Numbered from the stretch's first letter, positions 26,178 to 37,900 are shown. The stretch is DNA of 64,000 nucleotides from Pseudomonas typographi (GCF_014694385.1 NZ_JAAOCA010000016.1:60176-124175); one strand, 5' to 3'. Numbers and translations are program-made. The notes: generated from the letters alone by a model not told the origin.

Positions 26178-27071
26178 ATGCCCGCCCCCCAGATCCAAGC
26201 CCAAGCGCCCACCCTGACTCAACTGCGTGAAGTCCCCGCAGGTACCGCCCCCGAGATCGTCAAGCAGATCATCGACGAAGACGGCGGCGTGATCATCAAG
26301 GGCCTGTTCAGCGCCCAGGTCGACCGCTTCAATGCCGAGATGGACCCGATCGTCGCCGACTGGGCCTCGGGCAACAGCACTTGCCCGCAATGGATGCAGG
26401 AGTTCACCGGCAAGAAGACCAAGCGCGTGACCCAGTTGATCCGCCGGAGCAAGACCTTTCGCGAAGAGATGCTGGACCACGACATTCTGCTGTCGTACAT
26501 CGACACCATGATGCTCGAAACCAGCGATGCCTACTGGATGAACGCCGCGCAGATCATCGAGATCCAGCCAGGCGAAAAACGTCAATACCTGCACCGCGAC
26601 CTGGAAAACTACCCGGTATTCCGCAGCCTCGGCCCAACCGGTCCGGAGGTCATGTGTAACTGCTTGGTGGCGCTGTCCGAGTACACCGAAGAGATGGGTG
26701 CCACGCGTATCATTCCGGGTAGCCAGGCCTGGCCCAACTTCAACGATCGCGAGCGCATTGAGAACAGCGCGACCATCCCGGTGGTGATGGAAAAAGGCGA
26801 CGCGTTCCTGTATTCCGGCAAGGTCGTGCATGGCGGTGGCGCCAACGTCTCCAACCGCCCGCGCCGCGCCTTGGCCCTGGCGTTCTGCCCCGGCTGGCTG
26901 GTTCCCGAAGAAGCCTACCCGTTCGCCGTACCGCTGGAGATGGCCCGCACGCTGAGCAAGCGCGGCCAGCAACTGACCGGCTTCCGTTCGCAGCACAACG
27001 AGAAACTCGGTGGCGGCACCTTGTGGAGCCTGGACTACGTCGAACTGGCCAAGGTCCTCGAACTGGACTGA
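26178..27071 (+). CDS. Phytanoyl-CoA dioxygenase (PhyH) family oxygenase 2
   Basis: A 297-residue Fe(II)/2-oxoglutarate oxygenase and paralog of the gene at 107-1006. The HxD pair is in YLHRDLENY and the distal His in KVVHGGGANVSNRPRRAL. Start at 26178 is set by GGAG about seven bases upstream; the frame stays open further back but through the promoter. It lies 70 bp before the remnant of a class III aminotransferase, which may once have been the next gene of its operon. Confidence 0.85.
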   Translation: MPAPQIQAQAPTLTQLREVPAGTAPEIVKQIIDEDGGVIIKGLFSAQVDRFNAEMDPIVADWASGNSTCPQWMQEFTGKKTKRVTQLIRRSKTFREEMLDHDILLSYIDTMMLETSDAYWMNAAQIIEIQPGEKRQYLHRDLENYPVFRSLGPTGPEVMCNCLVALSEYTEEMGATRIIPGSQAWPNFNDRERIENSATIPVVMEKGDAFLYSGKVVHGGGANVSNRPRRALALAFCPGWLVPEEAYPFAVPLEMARTLSKRGQQLTGFRSQHNEKLGGGTLWSLDYVELAKVLELD

Positions 27072-27141
27072 TCGCCAGCCGCTCGCGCACGTGCTCACTC
27101 GCACGTGCCTGGTCAACGCTATGCTCAATCAGGAAATGTGA

Positions 27142-27478
27142 ATGCCGGGCTCGAATGATTCGCTAACGACAAGAGATGTGCATTTTCAGCTGCATTCCTT
27201 CGCCCATGCCCGTGCGCACGAAGCGCAGGGGCCATTGATCATCGAGCGTGGCGACGGGGTGTTCGTCATCGACGACCAGCGCAAGCGTTATCTGGAGGCC
27301 ATGTCCGGCCTATGGAGCGTGGCCCCGGGTTTCAGCGAGCAGCGGTTGGTGGACGCCTGCCCACCAGCAACTGCAGAGCCTGCCCTTCTATCATACGTTC
27401 GAGCACAAATCGCACCCCTCGAGCATCGCCTTGGCCGAACGCCTGATCGAGCTAGCACCGGTCCCCATGAGCAAGGTG
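27142..27478 (+). pseudogene. Class III aminotransferase remnant, frameshifted and cut by IS
   Basis: The first about 70 codons read as an omega-amino acid:pyruvate-type aminotransferase (FVIDDQRKRYLEAMSGLWSV). After GRLVDA-like residues near 27357 the frame must change by one base to continue as QQLQSLPFYHTFEHKSHPSS and LAERLIELAPVPMSKV. The gene then ends abruptly at the IS left end (27479), before the PLP-binding domain. The rest of the gene is not found on the other side of the IS. Confidence 0.85.
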
Positions 27479-27542
27479 TGTAGTGGTCTAATCAAACCGG
27501 ACACCCATTTAGGCGAGAATGCTCGCCATAGAGAGGTGTCCG

Positions 27543-28704
<1,162 letters not shown>

Positions 28705-28712
28705 CCACTACA

Positions 28713-29179
28713 TACGGACCTGGATTTCGGTGCAGCAACGCCGACGTGCTGATTATCGATCTGCAACAAGCAGGTAAATTAACGCCCCATCGATAGCATG
28801 GATCCATGAATTTATCTACAAGGGACTCTCCAAACAAGTCTTCAAATGTGCTGAGATACACCTGACAAGCTGGTCCGAGCCGCCCAAGGGCCGCGCTGGC
28901 GGCCTCCGGGCCTTCTCGGTAGTCGTCAGCGGCTATTGCAAAATCGTTGATATGAAAATCGGTAGAAAGATGCAACAGGCGTTTTGATCGTGCATCCCAC
29001 TCGTCCATCTCCCATATCGACGATTCGGGTGCGTCAGCCTCACTGAGCGCTCGGTCAAGCGCGAGCTGGCCGATGAAGACTTTCCGCGGGCCTTTCCTTT
29101 TACAAGTACCAATGCGTCTTTCACAACACGCCACCTTCGGATGAAGGCTGCACATTATGTGACTGAAAAATGGCCGCAA
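28713..29179 (-). pseudogene. Hypothetical gene truncated at its 3' end by the IS
   Basis: An open frame of about 155 native codons runs on the minus strand into the right end of the IS, where its last residues (PYVVVN) come from the inverted repeat. The sequence (RSKRLLHLSTDFHINDFAIAADDY and so on) is not one I recognise. The N-terminus is uncertain. It is unrelated to the aminotransferase on the other side of the IS. Confidence 0.45.
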
Positions 29180-29194
29180 GAGGCGAGGCTTTAC

Positions 29195-29413
29195 TCAGTC
29201 GAAGACCTCGCTCAAGTCGGCCCGTTTCTCTTGCATCGTCAGTTCACCCAACTTGCGTGGATTCCCACACGTCCAGCATGAGCAAATCTTGCCATGGTTG
29301 GCGAACAGGCCGGCGTTCCGCTCGGTAGTGCTCCAACACTCATGAACTTTCTGCTTGGCGTAGAACCGCGCTTTGATACGGCGGGTGTCGTGGCGCCTTT
29401 GTGCTCTCGTCAT
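29195..29413 (-). CDS. Small conserved protein with CSCWTCGNPRK motif
   Basis: A 72-residue basic protein: an N-terminal Arg/Lys-rich stretch (RRHDTRRIKARFYAKQK), then NHGKICSCWTCGNPRKLGE and a final TMQEKRAD. The CxCxxCGNPRK core is familiar to me from small uncharacterised proteobacterial proteins, possibly metal-binding; no function is known to me. Start at 29413 has GGAG seven bases upstream. Confidence 0.6.
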   Translation of the reverse strand: MTRAQRRHDTRRIKARFYAKQKVHECWSTTERNAGLFANHGKICSCWTCGNPRKLGELTMQEKRADLSEVFD

Positions 29414-29721
29414 ATCCGTCTCCAATAGCCAGATATGACGAAGCCCCGGCAGATTTCTCTGGCGAGGCCATGGGGTCTATCCCCGATGTGAACAAAAATA
29501 ACAGGATGGCGAAATCGTCGGTCATACGGCCATGTGATGTCAAGCTGGCTCTGCGAAAAAGTGCCCTTCATAGTCCAAGAGCTTTCCCGCAGCGTTTAGA
29601 TGCCTCGCGCATCATACCTTTAAGTGCACCTCGCCCCCCTTCCACCACCGCCGCCGGGTTCGCTCCGGGTGGGCCTCGGGGCCCTAGCAGTTCACACCCC
29701 AGAATTCCTGGGGCAGCACGA
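29414..29721. other. Stretch without a recognisable gene
   Basis: About 300 bp in which I see no credible coding frame, repeat or RNA. It contains a GC-rich patch (29637-29690) but no clear hairpin with a T run. Confidence 0.4.
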
Positions 29722-30018
29722 TCATATCGGTGAAGCGTTTACTTGAGCACTGAGCAGCCTAGGAATGGCCCAGGCCATCACCGCATCGATCACGAACAGC
29801 TTCGGCGCGTGGCTCGCGATCAACGGGTGCCGTTTGGCGATAGCCCGGACCTCGCGGCACGCGGTGCGTACTGTACTTAGCGACAGCGCATCCCAGTGCC
29901 GAGGCTTCAATAGTCTGTGCAGCCTGGCGTAGATCCAGCAGTCAGCTACCGACTTCCCCCGGGCCGGTTCTGACATTTCAGAGAGGAAGCGGGCATGATA
30001 AACAGAGAAGTCACTCAA
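29722..30018 (-). CDS. Hypothetical protein, 98 residues
   Basis: An open frame with a TTG start and no strong ribosome site. The product is basic and helical (ARLHRLLKPRHWDALSLSTVRTACREVRAIAKRH) without a recognised domain. It lies just downstream of the tRNA-Pro terminator, so it would be on the chromosomal side of the attachment site. It may be a fragment. Confidence 0.35.
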   Translation of the reverse strand: MSDFSVYHARFLSEMSEPARGKSVADCWIYARLHRLLKPRHWDALSLSTVRTACREVRAIAKRHPLIASHAPKLFVIDAVMAWAIPRLLSAQVNASPI

Positions 30019-30032
30019 AACTCACGCACATG

Positions 30033-30061
30033 AAAAAGCCCGGATCTCTCGAAACCGGGCT
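30033..30061 (-). terminator. tRNA-Pro transcription terminator
   Basis: On the minus strand GCCCGG and CCGGGC form a stem followed by TTTTT, 17 bp beyond the CCA end of the tRNA-Pro fragment. This is the expected position for the terminator of a tRNA gene. Confidence 0.75.
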
Positions 30062-30077
30062 AAGTCATTGAATATAT

Positions 30078-30121
30078 TGGTCGGGACGGAGTGATTCGAA
30101 CACTCGACCCCTTGCACCCCA
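30078..30121 (-). other. 3' fragment of tRNA-Pro (integration attachment site)
   Basis: On the minus strand the last 44 bases match the 3' part of a tRNA-Pro(GGG): the anticodon-stem segment TGGGGTGCAAGG, the T arm GAGTG-TTCGAAT-CACTC, and the acceptor CGTCCCGACCA. The 5' half (acceptor, D arm, first anticodon strand) is absent, so it is a partial copy, the usual trace of tRNA-targeted integration. The orientation implies that the mobile element lies to the right, starting with the integrase. Confidence 0.85.
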
Positions 30122-30249
30122 TAAGGGTAAATCGCCGTCCAGCCACATCCCAAGAGATTCAATCTTCCAAACTAAACCCAATGAATACGAGCATCTTAGC
30201 CGTTTCGCTGTCCGATAGCATCCGATAAGATCCCTCTGCAGCCAATCCT

Positions 30250-30271
30250 AATTCACTACCAATTCACTACC
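30250..30271. repeat. Tandem 11-bp repeat before the integrase
   Basis: AATTCACTACC occurs twice without a gap, between the tRNA fragment and the integrase start. Position suggests arm-type binding sites for the integrase. Confidence 0.5.
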
Positions 30272-30282
30272 AGCGTGTGCCC

Positions 30283-31713
30283 ATGGCAAACCTTACGGAC
30301 AAAGCGATGAAAGCCAAGCCTGGGGCGACCCACAAATGGCTGAGCGAGGTGGCGATCTGGGGGCATGGCACCCTGCTCGCTCGAATCACCCCGGGTGGTG
30401 ATCGCCTTTTCTATTTTCAGTACACCAACGGTCAATCGAAGCGCTACTCCCTTCCCATTGGCACCTACGGCCCGGGTGGCGACGGCGCAACTATGACACT
30501 ATCAGAAGCGCGTCAAAAAGCGATGGAGCTTGCTAGCCTGCATAAATCGGGGATAAAGGATATTCGCGAGCATCTCGAAGCTGAAGAGCTAGCGAAAACT
30601 GAAGCCAGAGCCGCAGCTATTTCCCGGGCGGAAATCGAGAAAGCTGCAGCCGTTGCGCATCAGCTCGCCCTTTCGTCCAGAAAGTCCGTGGAAGGGCTAT
30701 TTGAACAATGGGCGAAAATAGACTTGGTGAACCGTAAAGATCAAGGCGCTGAGGTTCGCAGAATGTTTCGAAAAGACGTGTTACCCATCTTGGGATCTAT
30801 CGCAGTGGCGGACATAAAGAAAAGCCACATCACCGAGGTCACTGACGCACTCCTCGCACGAGGTGTGAACCGGATGGCGAAGCTGATTTTCAGCTTATTA
30901 CGCCAGATGTTTCGGTTTGCGCTTGACCGCGATCTGATAGATCACGATCCAACAGCAACGCTCCGTAAAGCAAAAATTGGTGGTAAGGATGTAGAGCGGG
31001 ATCGAGTACTGTCGAACGACGAGATCAAGCTGCTAGCAAAAAAAGCGCCGAACGCCGGGTTGCTGAAGACAACTGAGGCAGCAATCTGGATTGCGCTTTC
31101 GACCTGCTGCAGGGTTGGAGAGCTACTTTCTGCTCGATGGGAGCACATAGACTTCGAACGCAAGACTTGGCTGATCCCGGCTGAACACAGCAAAAACGGC
31201 AAGACTCACACGGTGTCCTTGTCTGAGTTGGCGCTGGCCCAGTTTAAGCGTGTTTACGCAATAAACTCCGCGCTCGCATGGTGCTATCCCAACGTCACCA
31301 ATAACGGCGCAGTCAGCTCCAAGACGGTTACAAAGCAGCTTGGTGACCGGCAGAGGCTGACGGAAGACAGCATCATTGCCGGCAGGAGCGCCAACTCAAA
31401 AGCCCTACTGCTGCCTGGTGGAAAATGGACGCCCCATGACCTTCGACGAACCGGCGCAACAATGATGACTGCTCTGGGAGTTTTGCCCGAGGTAGCTGAG
31501 CGTTGCCTCAATCACTTAGAAGAGAACAAAATCAAACGCACTTACCAGCGCCACAGCTACCAGTCAGAAATGGAAGACGCGTGGCGTCGACTAGGGCAAC
31601 ACCTTGAGGCGCTTATAAGAAGCACAGAAACAGTATCAAGTCAGCTACCTCAAACGGAAGACCTAAGCGCTAGGTCTATTGTAGCTAAGGCCATTTACAG
31701 CGACGTCAAATGA
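30283..31713 (+). CDS. Tyrosine integrase, P4-like
   Basis: A 476-residue site-specific recombinase. The N-terminal part (ANLTDKAMKAKPGATHKWLSE, DRLFYFQYT) is an arm-binding domain of the P4 type, followed by a SAM-like core-binding domain (VEGLFEQWAKIDLVNRK). The catalytic residues are visible: Arg in CCRVGELLSARW, HDLRR, and Tyr in KRTYQRH. ATG at 30283 is preferred over a GTG two codons upstream; neither has a strong ribosome site. It lies next to the tRNA-Pro fragment, its presumed target. Confidence 0.9.
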   Translation: MANLTDKAMKAKPGATHKWLSEVAIWGHGTLLARITPGGDRLFYFQYTNGQSKRYSLPIGTYGPGGDGATMTLSEARQKAMELASLHKSGIKDIREHLEAEELAKTEARAAAISRAEIEKAAAVAHQLALSSRKSVEGLFEQWAKIDLVNRKDQGAEVRRMFRKDVLPILGSIAVADIKKSHITEVTDALLARGVNRMAKLIFSLLRQMFRFALDRDLIDHDPTATLRKAKIGGKDVERDRVLSNDEIKLLAKKAPNAGLLKTTEAAIWIALSTCCRVGELLSARWEHIDFERKTWLIPAEHSKNGKTHTVSLSELALAQFKRVYAINSALAWCYPNVTNNGAVSSKTVTKQLGDRQRLTEDSIIAGRSANSKALLLPGGKWTPHDLRRTGATMMTALGVLPEVAERCLNHLEENKIKRTYQRHSYQSEMEDAWRRLGQHLEALIRSTETVSSQLPQTEDLSARSIVAKAIYSDVK

Positions 31714-31803
31714 GGCAGAAGCAACTTAAAAGGCTGTCCTATCATCAGAATTTGCTTTGTGGCTGAACGGGCTTGCAGGAACGGGTTCCCAGCAGCTTCA
31801 GAT

Positions 31804-31839
31804 CGCCCGGTCTACTGGCCGGGCGAGCTCATTTTTTTT
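31804..31839 (+). terminator. Terminator between integrase and the broken hydrolase
   Basis: CGCCCGG (31804-31810) and CCGGGCG (31819-31825) form a stem, followed by ATTTTTTTT on the plus strand. Confidence 0.75.
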
Positions 31840-31848
31840 GCCCTTGAC

Positions 31849-32892
31849 TCACGAATTAGGCAGCTTATGCGATAGGAAATCACGGATGTACTCAGCCACT
31901 TCTGGCCCGTGGGTTTCCAGAGCGAAGTGACCGGCATCCAAAAGATGCACTTGCGCCGATGGGATATCCCGACGATACGCATATGCGCCTGGCGGGATGA
32001 AGGCGGGATCATGCTCGCCCCAGACCGCCAGCAAGGGCGGCTGGTACTTACGGAAATATTCTTGAAAAGCTGGATACGCTGCCACATTGGTGCGGTAATC
32101 GAGAATCAGATCGAGTTGAATTTCTTCTGCCCCGGGGCGGGCCATGTAGAAGATGTCGAGGTTGTAGCCGTCCGGAGAAAGCTTCGCCGGATCGGCGCCC
32201 GTACCGTATTGCCAATCCCGGATAGTGTCCGGCGACAGCGAGGCGCGACACGCTTCGCGGTTGGCCGTTGACGGGTCCCGCCAATAGGCTTGCCAGGCAT
32301 CCCACTGATCGCTGAAGCCTTCAAGATACGCGTTGCCGTTCTGGCTGATGATTGCAGACACCTTGTGCGGGTTGGCCGCTGCAAGGCGAAAACCGGTGGG
32401 GGCGCCATAGTCAAACGCATAGAGGCTGTATTTTTCCAGCCCCAAGGCCTCGGTGAATCCTTCTATCACTTAATAGAGATTCTCGAAGGTGTAGTCGAAC
32501 TGACCACGAGGCGGCGCTTTGGTGTTTCCGAATCCCGGCAAATCCGGTGCAATCAAACGGTATTGTGTTGCCAGCAGCGGCATTAAGTTACGGAACATAT
32601 GGCTAGACGTAGGGAACCCGTGAAGTAGCAGGATCACGGGGGCATCTTTGGGGCCAGCTTCGCGGTAAAAGACCTCTACCTCGCCGACTTTCTGGGTATG
32701 GAACGTAGTACGGAACGCGTTATCGGTTGCACCTCCCCTCACCTCGTCACCGGAGCGCGGCGCTGCGATAACGACCGATGAAGTGAGGGCGCACACCGCA
32801 CCTGCTGCTGAAGCGAGTAGAACGTTGCGACGACTGACGGTTGCCGATCCTGAAGCAATAACGGCGGCGTTACGTGGATCGAGATTATTCAT
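31849..32892 (-). pseudogene. Tat-exported alpha/beta hydrolase interrupted by in-frame TAA
   Basis: Reading through one TAA (32470-32472) gives a continuous 347-codon hydrolase. It has a Tat signal ([17 protein letters not shown]), HGFPTSS oxyanion motif, an FDYGAP nucleophile elbow with Asp (haloalkane dehalogenase/epoxide hydrolase style) and DAGHFALE with the His. The stop falls between YTFENLY and VIEGFTEALG with no frame change, so it is a point nonsense mutation. It is divergent from a LysR gene that carries the same kind of damage. A functional N-terminal fragment is unlikely. Confidence 0.85.
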
Positions 32893-33049
32893 GATCTGGA
32901 CTCGGTGTGTGGGGTTACGACCGATTCTAATCATTGCTATACCTGTCAAGAATAACTAACAACAACAATTGACCATTGCAGATGACGCAATACCGGTAGA
33001 ATAATTCGCTACGTCGACACTACCTTCCCCACAAGCGGTCAGGAGGCCC

Positions 33050-33952
33050 ATGGACCGGATTCAAGACATGACCCTTTTCGCCGCGCTGGCCGAACGGGCA
33101 AGCCTCGCTAGCGTTGCGCGTCATTTTGGTTTATCAACCGCTACAGTGACCCGGGCATTGTCGAGGCTCGAACGGCGTTTGGGGGTTCTGCTGGTAGTGC
33201 GCACCACGCGAAGCCTTCGACTGACCGAAGCTGGGGAGCGCTTCGCGCTCGATTGCCGCCGGTTGCTTGCCGATCTTGACGCAGCGGAAAGCGCAGCATG
33301 CGGAGCGCATGCGCAACCGAGCGGGTTGCTCACAGTCACAGCGCCGCAGATGTTCGGAGCCCTGCACGTAACCCCTGTGCTCACCCGGTTTTTAAGCCAG
33401 TACCCGTTGATAGATATTCGTGCCGTCCTGGTTGACCGCGTGGTGCATATGCTGGATGAAGGCATCGATGTCGCTGTACGAATCGGCGCGCTACCTGATT
33501 CAACCCTGACGGCAATTCCCGTAGGGAGCGTGCGCCGGATGGTCTGTGCCTCGAGCACCTACCTGGCAACGCACGGTGCGCCGCAACACCCAGACGAGCT
33601 GCGGCAGCATTTGACCATCTCGACTGCCACCGCCGAACGAGCACCTTAATGGCCGTTCCGGATTGATGGAAAGGACCATTGGGTGGATGTCAGCACCAGA
33701 TTGAGCGTCACGTCTTTCAATGCCGCCATCCGGGCGGTGCAAGATCATTGGGGGCTGACCCAGGTGCCGTCTTACCAGATCAATGAGCATTTACTGGCGG
33801 GAAGGCTCAAGTGCGTTCTGGAACCGTTCGAGATTTCACCTGAGCCCGTTCATATCGTCTACGTGGAGGGGCGCCGCGCCTCGGCCAAAGTGCGCTCCTT
33901 CGTGGACTTTTGCGTGGAGGTGCTAAGGCGGGACCTACATTTCAACGCGTGA
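33050..33952 (+). pseudogene. LysR-family regulator interrupted by in-frame TAA
   Basis: The first 199 codons give the LysR helix-turn-helix (SLASVARHFGLSTATVTRALSRLE) and most of the effector domain. A TAA at 33647-33649 then interrupts it, and the same frame continues WPFRIDGKDHW to an FVDFCVEVLRRDL C-terminus, for about 300 codons in total. It would have controlled the divergent hydrolase. The 157-bp gap between them holds their promoters. Confidence 0.85.
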
Positions 33953-33996
33953 TAAGCAGTACAATCGGTCACCGCAAGCAGCCAGGAGTCCAGTGA

Positions 33997-34716
33997 GTGT
34001 CATCGCAGCCATATACATCGCCAATAGGCCAGGATTGGAACCCTGTCGGTCAGTCAGAGGCCAACTTGCGCGAATCAATCCTGCAATACATCCGCATTCG
34101 CATCGTCTCCGGCCAAATCCCCTCAAATCAGCTACTCACGGTCCCTTCTCTGTCCAAGCAATTTGGCGTTTCCACCACGCCTATCCGAGAAGCGTTGCTG
34201 GAACTCAGTAACGCGGGCCTGATCGAGCCTCGACGCAACAGGGGCTTCCAGGTGCGTGAAACTTCTCCCAAGGAGCTCAAGGACATCTTCGCTATCCGCG
34301 CGCAGCTGGAAGCGTTCGCCTTATCACTGATCGATAGTTGTACTGCCGAACAAGCCGACCAGTTGAACGCTTTGGCAGAACGTGTGGCGGAGGCGGTTCG
34401 TAACCTGGACACCGTTGGCTATATTTCCAGCGACCGAGATTTTCATGATCGACTGATCATGCTGGCGAACAATCCGAAACTGGCGCAGATCATCATGGAG
34501 TTGCGCGATAACATGCGTTTGTATGGAATCGAGACGCAAGCAGGGCTGGAGCGTCAGCAAAAATCCGTCGAAGAGCACTTCGAACTGATACGGTTGTTGG
34601 TCAATGGCCAAAATGCTCAAGCCTGCAAGCTGATCCAACAGCACATCCTCGACTGGCAACCGATCTTCCTGAACGCACTGGAAGGCAACAGCCAGATCGT
34701 ACAGGGTCGCGAATAG
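33997..34716 (+). CDS. GntR-family regulator, FCD type
   Basis: A 239-residue repressor with an N-terminal winged helix (LLTVPSLSKQFGVSTTPIREALLELSNAGLIEPRRNRGFQV) and an all-helical FCD ligand domain (DRDFHDRLIMLANNP, EEHFELIRLL). GTG at 33997 has AGGAG eight bases upstream. It precedes the molybdoenzyme/AtoE/ProC genes by 280 bp on the same strand and is their likely regulator. Confidence 0.85.
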   Translation: MSSQPYTSPIGQDWNPVGQSEANLRESILQYIRIRIVSGQIPSNQLLTVPSLSKQFGVSTTPIREALLELSNAGLIEPRRNRGFQVRETSPKELKDIFAIRAQLEAFALSLIDSCTAEQADQLNALAERVAEAVRNLDTVGYISSDRDFHDRLIMLANNPKLAQIIMELRDNMRLYGIETQAGLERQQKSVEEHFELIRLLVNGQNAQACKLIQQHILDWQPIFLNALEGNSQIVQGRE

Positions 34717-34996
34717 CCCCCTATGATCGGCGCCAGTCAATAAGGGGCAGCTTCTTCCCTCCCGCCCCCTGCCAATCGGCAATAGCGACAGCCAAAACTT
34801 ATGGAATCGCGCGCACCAGGTAGCGCGCACCCTATCAGCGCACCCATCTCGTCATTTTTCGGCCCACCGCACAATTTTGGCCCGCTTCCGTTGGCTAGTG
34901 CTCATTTACGTAGGTCGCCAATAGGCATGATTCATGCTTACCATGTAATGTGTGACGCGCTACTCTTTTGGCGCATACGTATTCATGGAATCGTTG

Positions 34997-37900
34997 ATGG
35001 CAGAAAAATTCCGAGGCTATTGCACCCTGTGTCGATCCAGGTGCGGCTCGATCAACCAGGTCGAGAATGGCCGACTGATAAAAGTAACCCCTGATCCGGA
35101 GCATCCAACCGGTGGTGCGCTGTGCGCAAAGGGTCGCTCCGCCCCCGAGCATGTGCGCAGCCCGCTTCGCCTGACCCACCCCATGAAGCGCTGCGCACCG
35201 CGCGGCGCCGTCGATCCCGGTTGGGTCGAGATCTCCTGGGATGACGCCCTGAGCACCATCGCCAATCGCCTGACCAAGACTCGGGCGGCTCGAGGCGCTG
35301 AGGCCGTTGCCTTCGCCGTGACCACGCCGAGCGGAACGCCCATGGTGGACAGCTACGAATGGGTCGAGCGGTTCATCCGCTGCTTCGGTAGCCCCAACCT
35401 CATCTATGCCGTCGAGGTGTGCGGCTGGCACAAGGACTACGCCCACGCCCTGACCTTCGGGCGCGGCATCGGCGTACCCGACGTGGACCACGCTGATACG
35501 GTGGTGCTGTGGGGGCATAACCCGGCACGGACCTGGTTGGCGCAGGCCACGCGGATCGCAGCTGCGCGCCAACGCGGGGCCAAACTGGTGGTAGTCGATC
35601 CCAAGATGGACGGTTCTGGCGAACAAGCTGACCTGTGGATGAACGTCCGGCCAGGTGCCGATGCCGCCTTGGCACTGGGTGCGATCAGGCATTTGCTGAG
35701 CAGCAACCGCTTTGATGTCGAGTTCGTCAACCAATGGACCAGCGCGCCGTTTCTTGTCGACCTCGGCACCGGTCTGCTGCTGCGCGGTACCGACCTCGGC
35801 GACACGAGCGACTCTCCGCTGGTTTTCAGCTCCTGCGAGAACAAGGCGATCCCCTGCCCCGCACCATCCCGGCTTGAACAGGCTGACCTGCGCGCAGAAG
35901 GCAGCCTGATTACCGCAAACGGTCAGCTGACACATTATGCCAGCGTGTTGCTGCTGCTGGAGCGCTCGGTCGCCGTCTACGACGCCGAATACGTCGCGAA
36001 GCTCACCTGGATCGACCAACACAAGGTCGAAGCTTTCAATGAGCTGTTCTGCGACGCTCCGAAGCTGGCCTACCACGCCTGGACCGGTGTCGGGCAGCAT
36101 TCCAACGCATCGCAGACCGAACGGGCGATAGGCACCCTCTATGCGCTGACTGGCGCCTGTGATCGCCAGGGCGGAAATCTCTGGACCGTGGCACCGCCAT
36201 GGCGAGTCATGAACCAGTATGACGCGCTGCTGGATGCCAGCCAACGCGCCAAGGCCCTAGGCCTCAAGGAGCTACCGCTAGGGCCGCCACGCCTGGGCTG
36301 GATCACTTCCCGAGATTTTGCCAAGGCAGTGTTGCAGGGTGATCCCTACAGGGTCACCGATCTCATGTCCTTCGGCACCAACCTGCTCGTGTCGCAGGCC
36401 GAAACAGCCAGAAACCAGCAAGCCCTGCAGTCGCTCGAATTCCATGTCCATGTCGATATGTACATGAACCCTACCGCCGAGAACGCCGACATCGTGCTTC
36501 CCGCAAGCATGCCGTGGGAGCGCGAGGCGTTGCGCTGCGGCTTCGAGATATCCCAGGCCGCGGTCGAGCACATACAGTTGCGTCCCAAGATGCTCCCGAC
36601 CTTGGGGCAATGCCGCTCCGACATGGAGATTGCCTTCAGTCTGGCGCAACGGCTCGGGTTGCAGAAGGCCTTCTTCGACGGCTCCATCGACGCCGCCTGG
36701 AACTACCAACTCGAGCCCCTGGGCATCACGGTCGATGAACTTCGGGCCCATCCTGAGGGCCTGCGCTTTCCCCAACCGTTCGCATACGAAAAGTATCGAG
36801 CACTGGACGGTGACGGTGCGCCCAAGGGGTTCAATACCCCCACCGGGCGCGTCGAGCTCTACTGCGAGGCCCTGCTGAAGATCGGTCAACCGGCATTACC
36901 CACGTTCGTGGAGCCCTTTGGGTCGCCGTACAGCAACAGCGCCGACTCGGCGTTCCCGGTCGTACTGTCCACGGCTAAATCCGGTTGGTATGTGCACACC
37001 TCGCACCGCCATATCGCCTCGCTACGACGCAAGGCTCCGGCTCCCCAGGTGCAGATATCCGCCCAGCTTGCCCGAGCCAGCGGCATCGCCGAGGGCGACT
37101 GGGTGCGCGTCGATACCCCCACAGGCTACGTCCACCTGCAGGCGAAGCTGGATGCGCGGCTCCATGAAAAAGTCGCTATCGCCGACTTTGGCTGGTGGCA
37201 GGCTTGCGAACCGCTGGGCCTGTCGGCGTCCAGGCGCCTGGGCGACGGTTCGGCCAACATCAACGCCATCCTTGAAGACCGGCATCGCGATCCCACCAGT
37301 GGCTCCGTCCCCTTGCGTGCGGTCAACTGCCGGATCAGCGCCGCGGCGGATCTGAATCAAGGGCGATGGTCTGGTACCAAGGCAATGCGCCTGTCGTCCA
37401 AAACCCTGGTATCGAAAGATGTCATGCACTTGGTCTTCCAACCCATGGACGGCGCGCCATTGCCGGACTTTTTGCCCGGTCAGCACGTCACCGTGCAGTT
37501 GCCCGATGGCCCCCTCAAGCGCAGCTATTCGTTGATCGGTTCGAACAAGCAACCAGGGGCTCTGGAACTCGGCGTGCGCCTTGCCAATGCCGACGCCCTG
37601 CCAGCAACCTCGATGTCCGCGCGCCTGCATCAGCTGGCAGTCGGCAGCACGGTCATGCTGTCGGAACCGAGTGGGGTATTCACCCTTCCGACCGAGTCAT
37701 CTCGACCTTTGGTGTTGATCGGCAGCGGGATCGGCATAACGCCCTTCGTCGGCTATCTGGAAGCGTTGCTGGCGAGCGCCCAGAGCCCTCCCCGGGTGTT
37801 GCTGATCAATATCTGCCGGAACAGTCATTTTCACCCGCTCGCGGCTCGCTTACGCGCGCTGACTCGCGCCTGCCCCAGGGTAGAGTCGATCACTGTCTAC

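Noticed and set aside
30061..30190. A complete tRNA gene
   Set aside because: Only the 3' half of tRNA-Pro is present; the sequence upstream of the anticodon does not pair to form D arm or acceptor stem.
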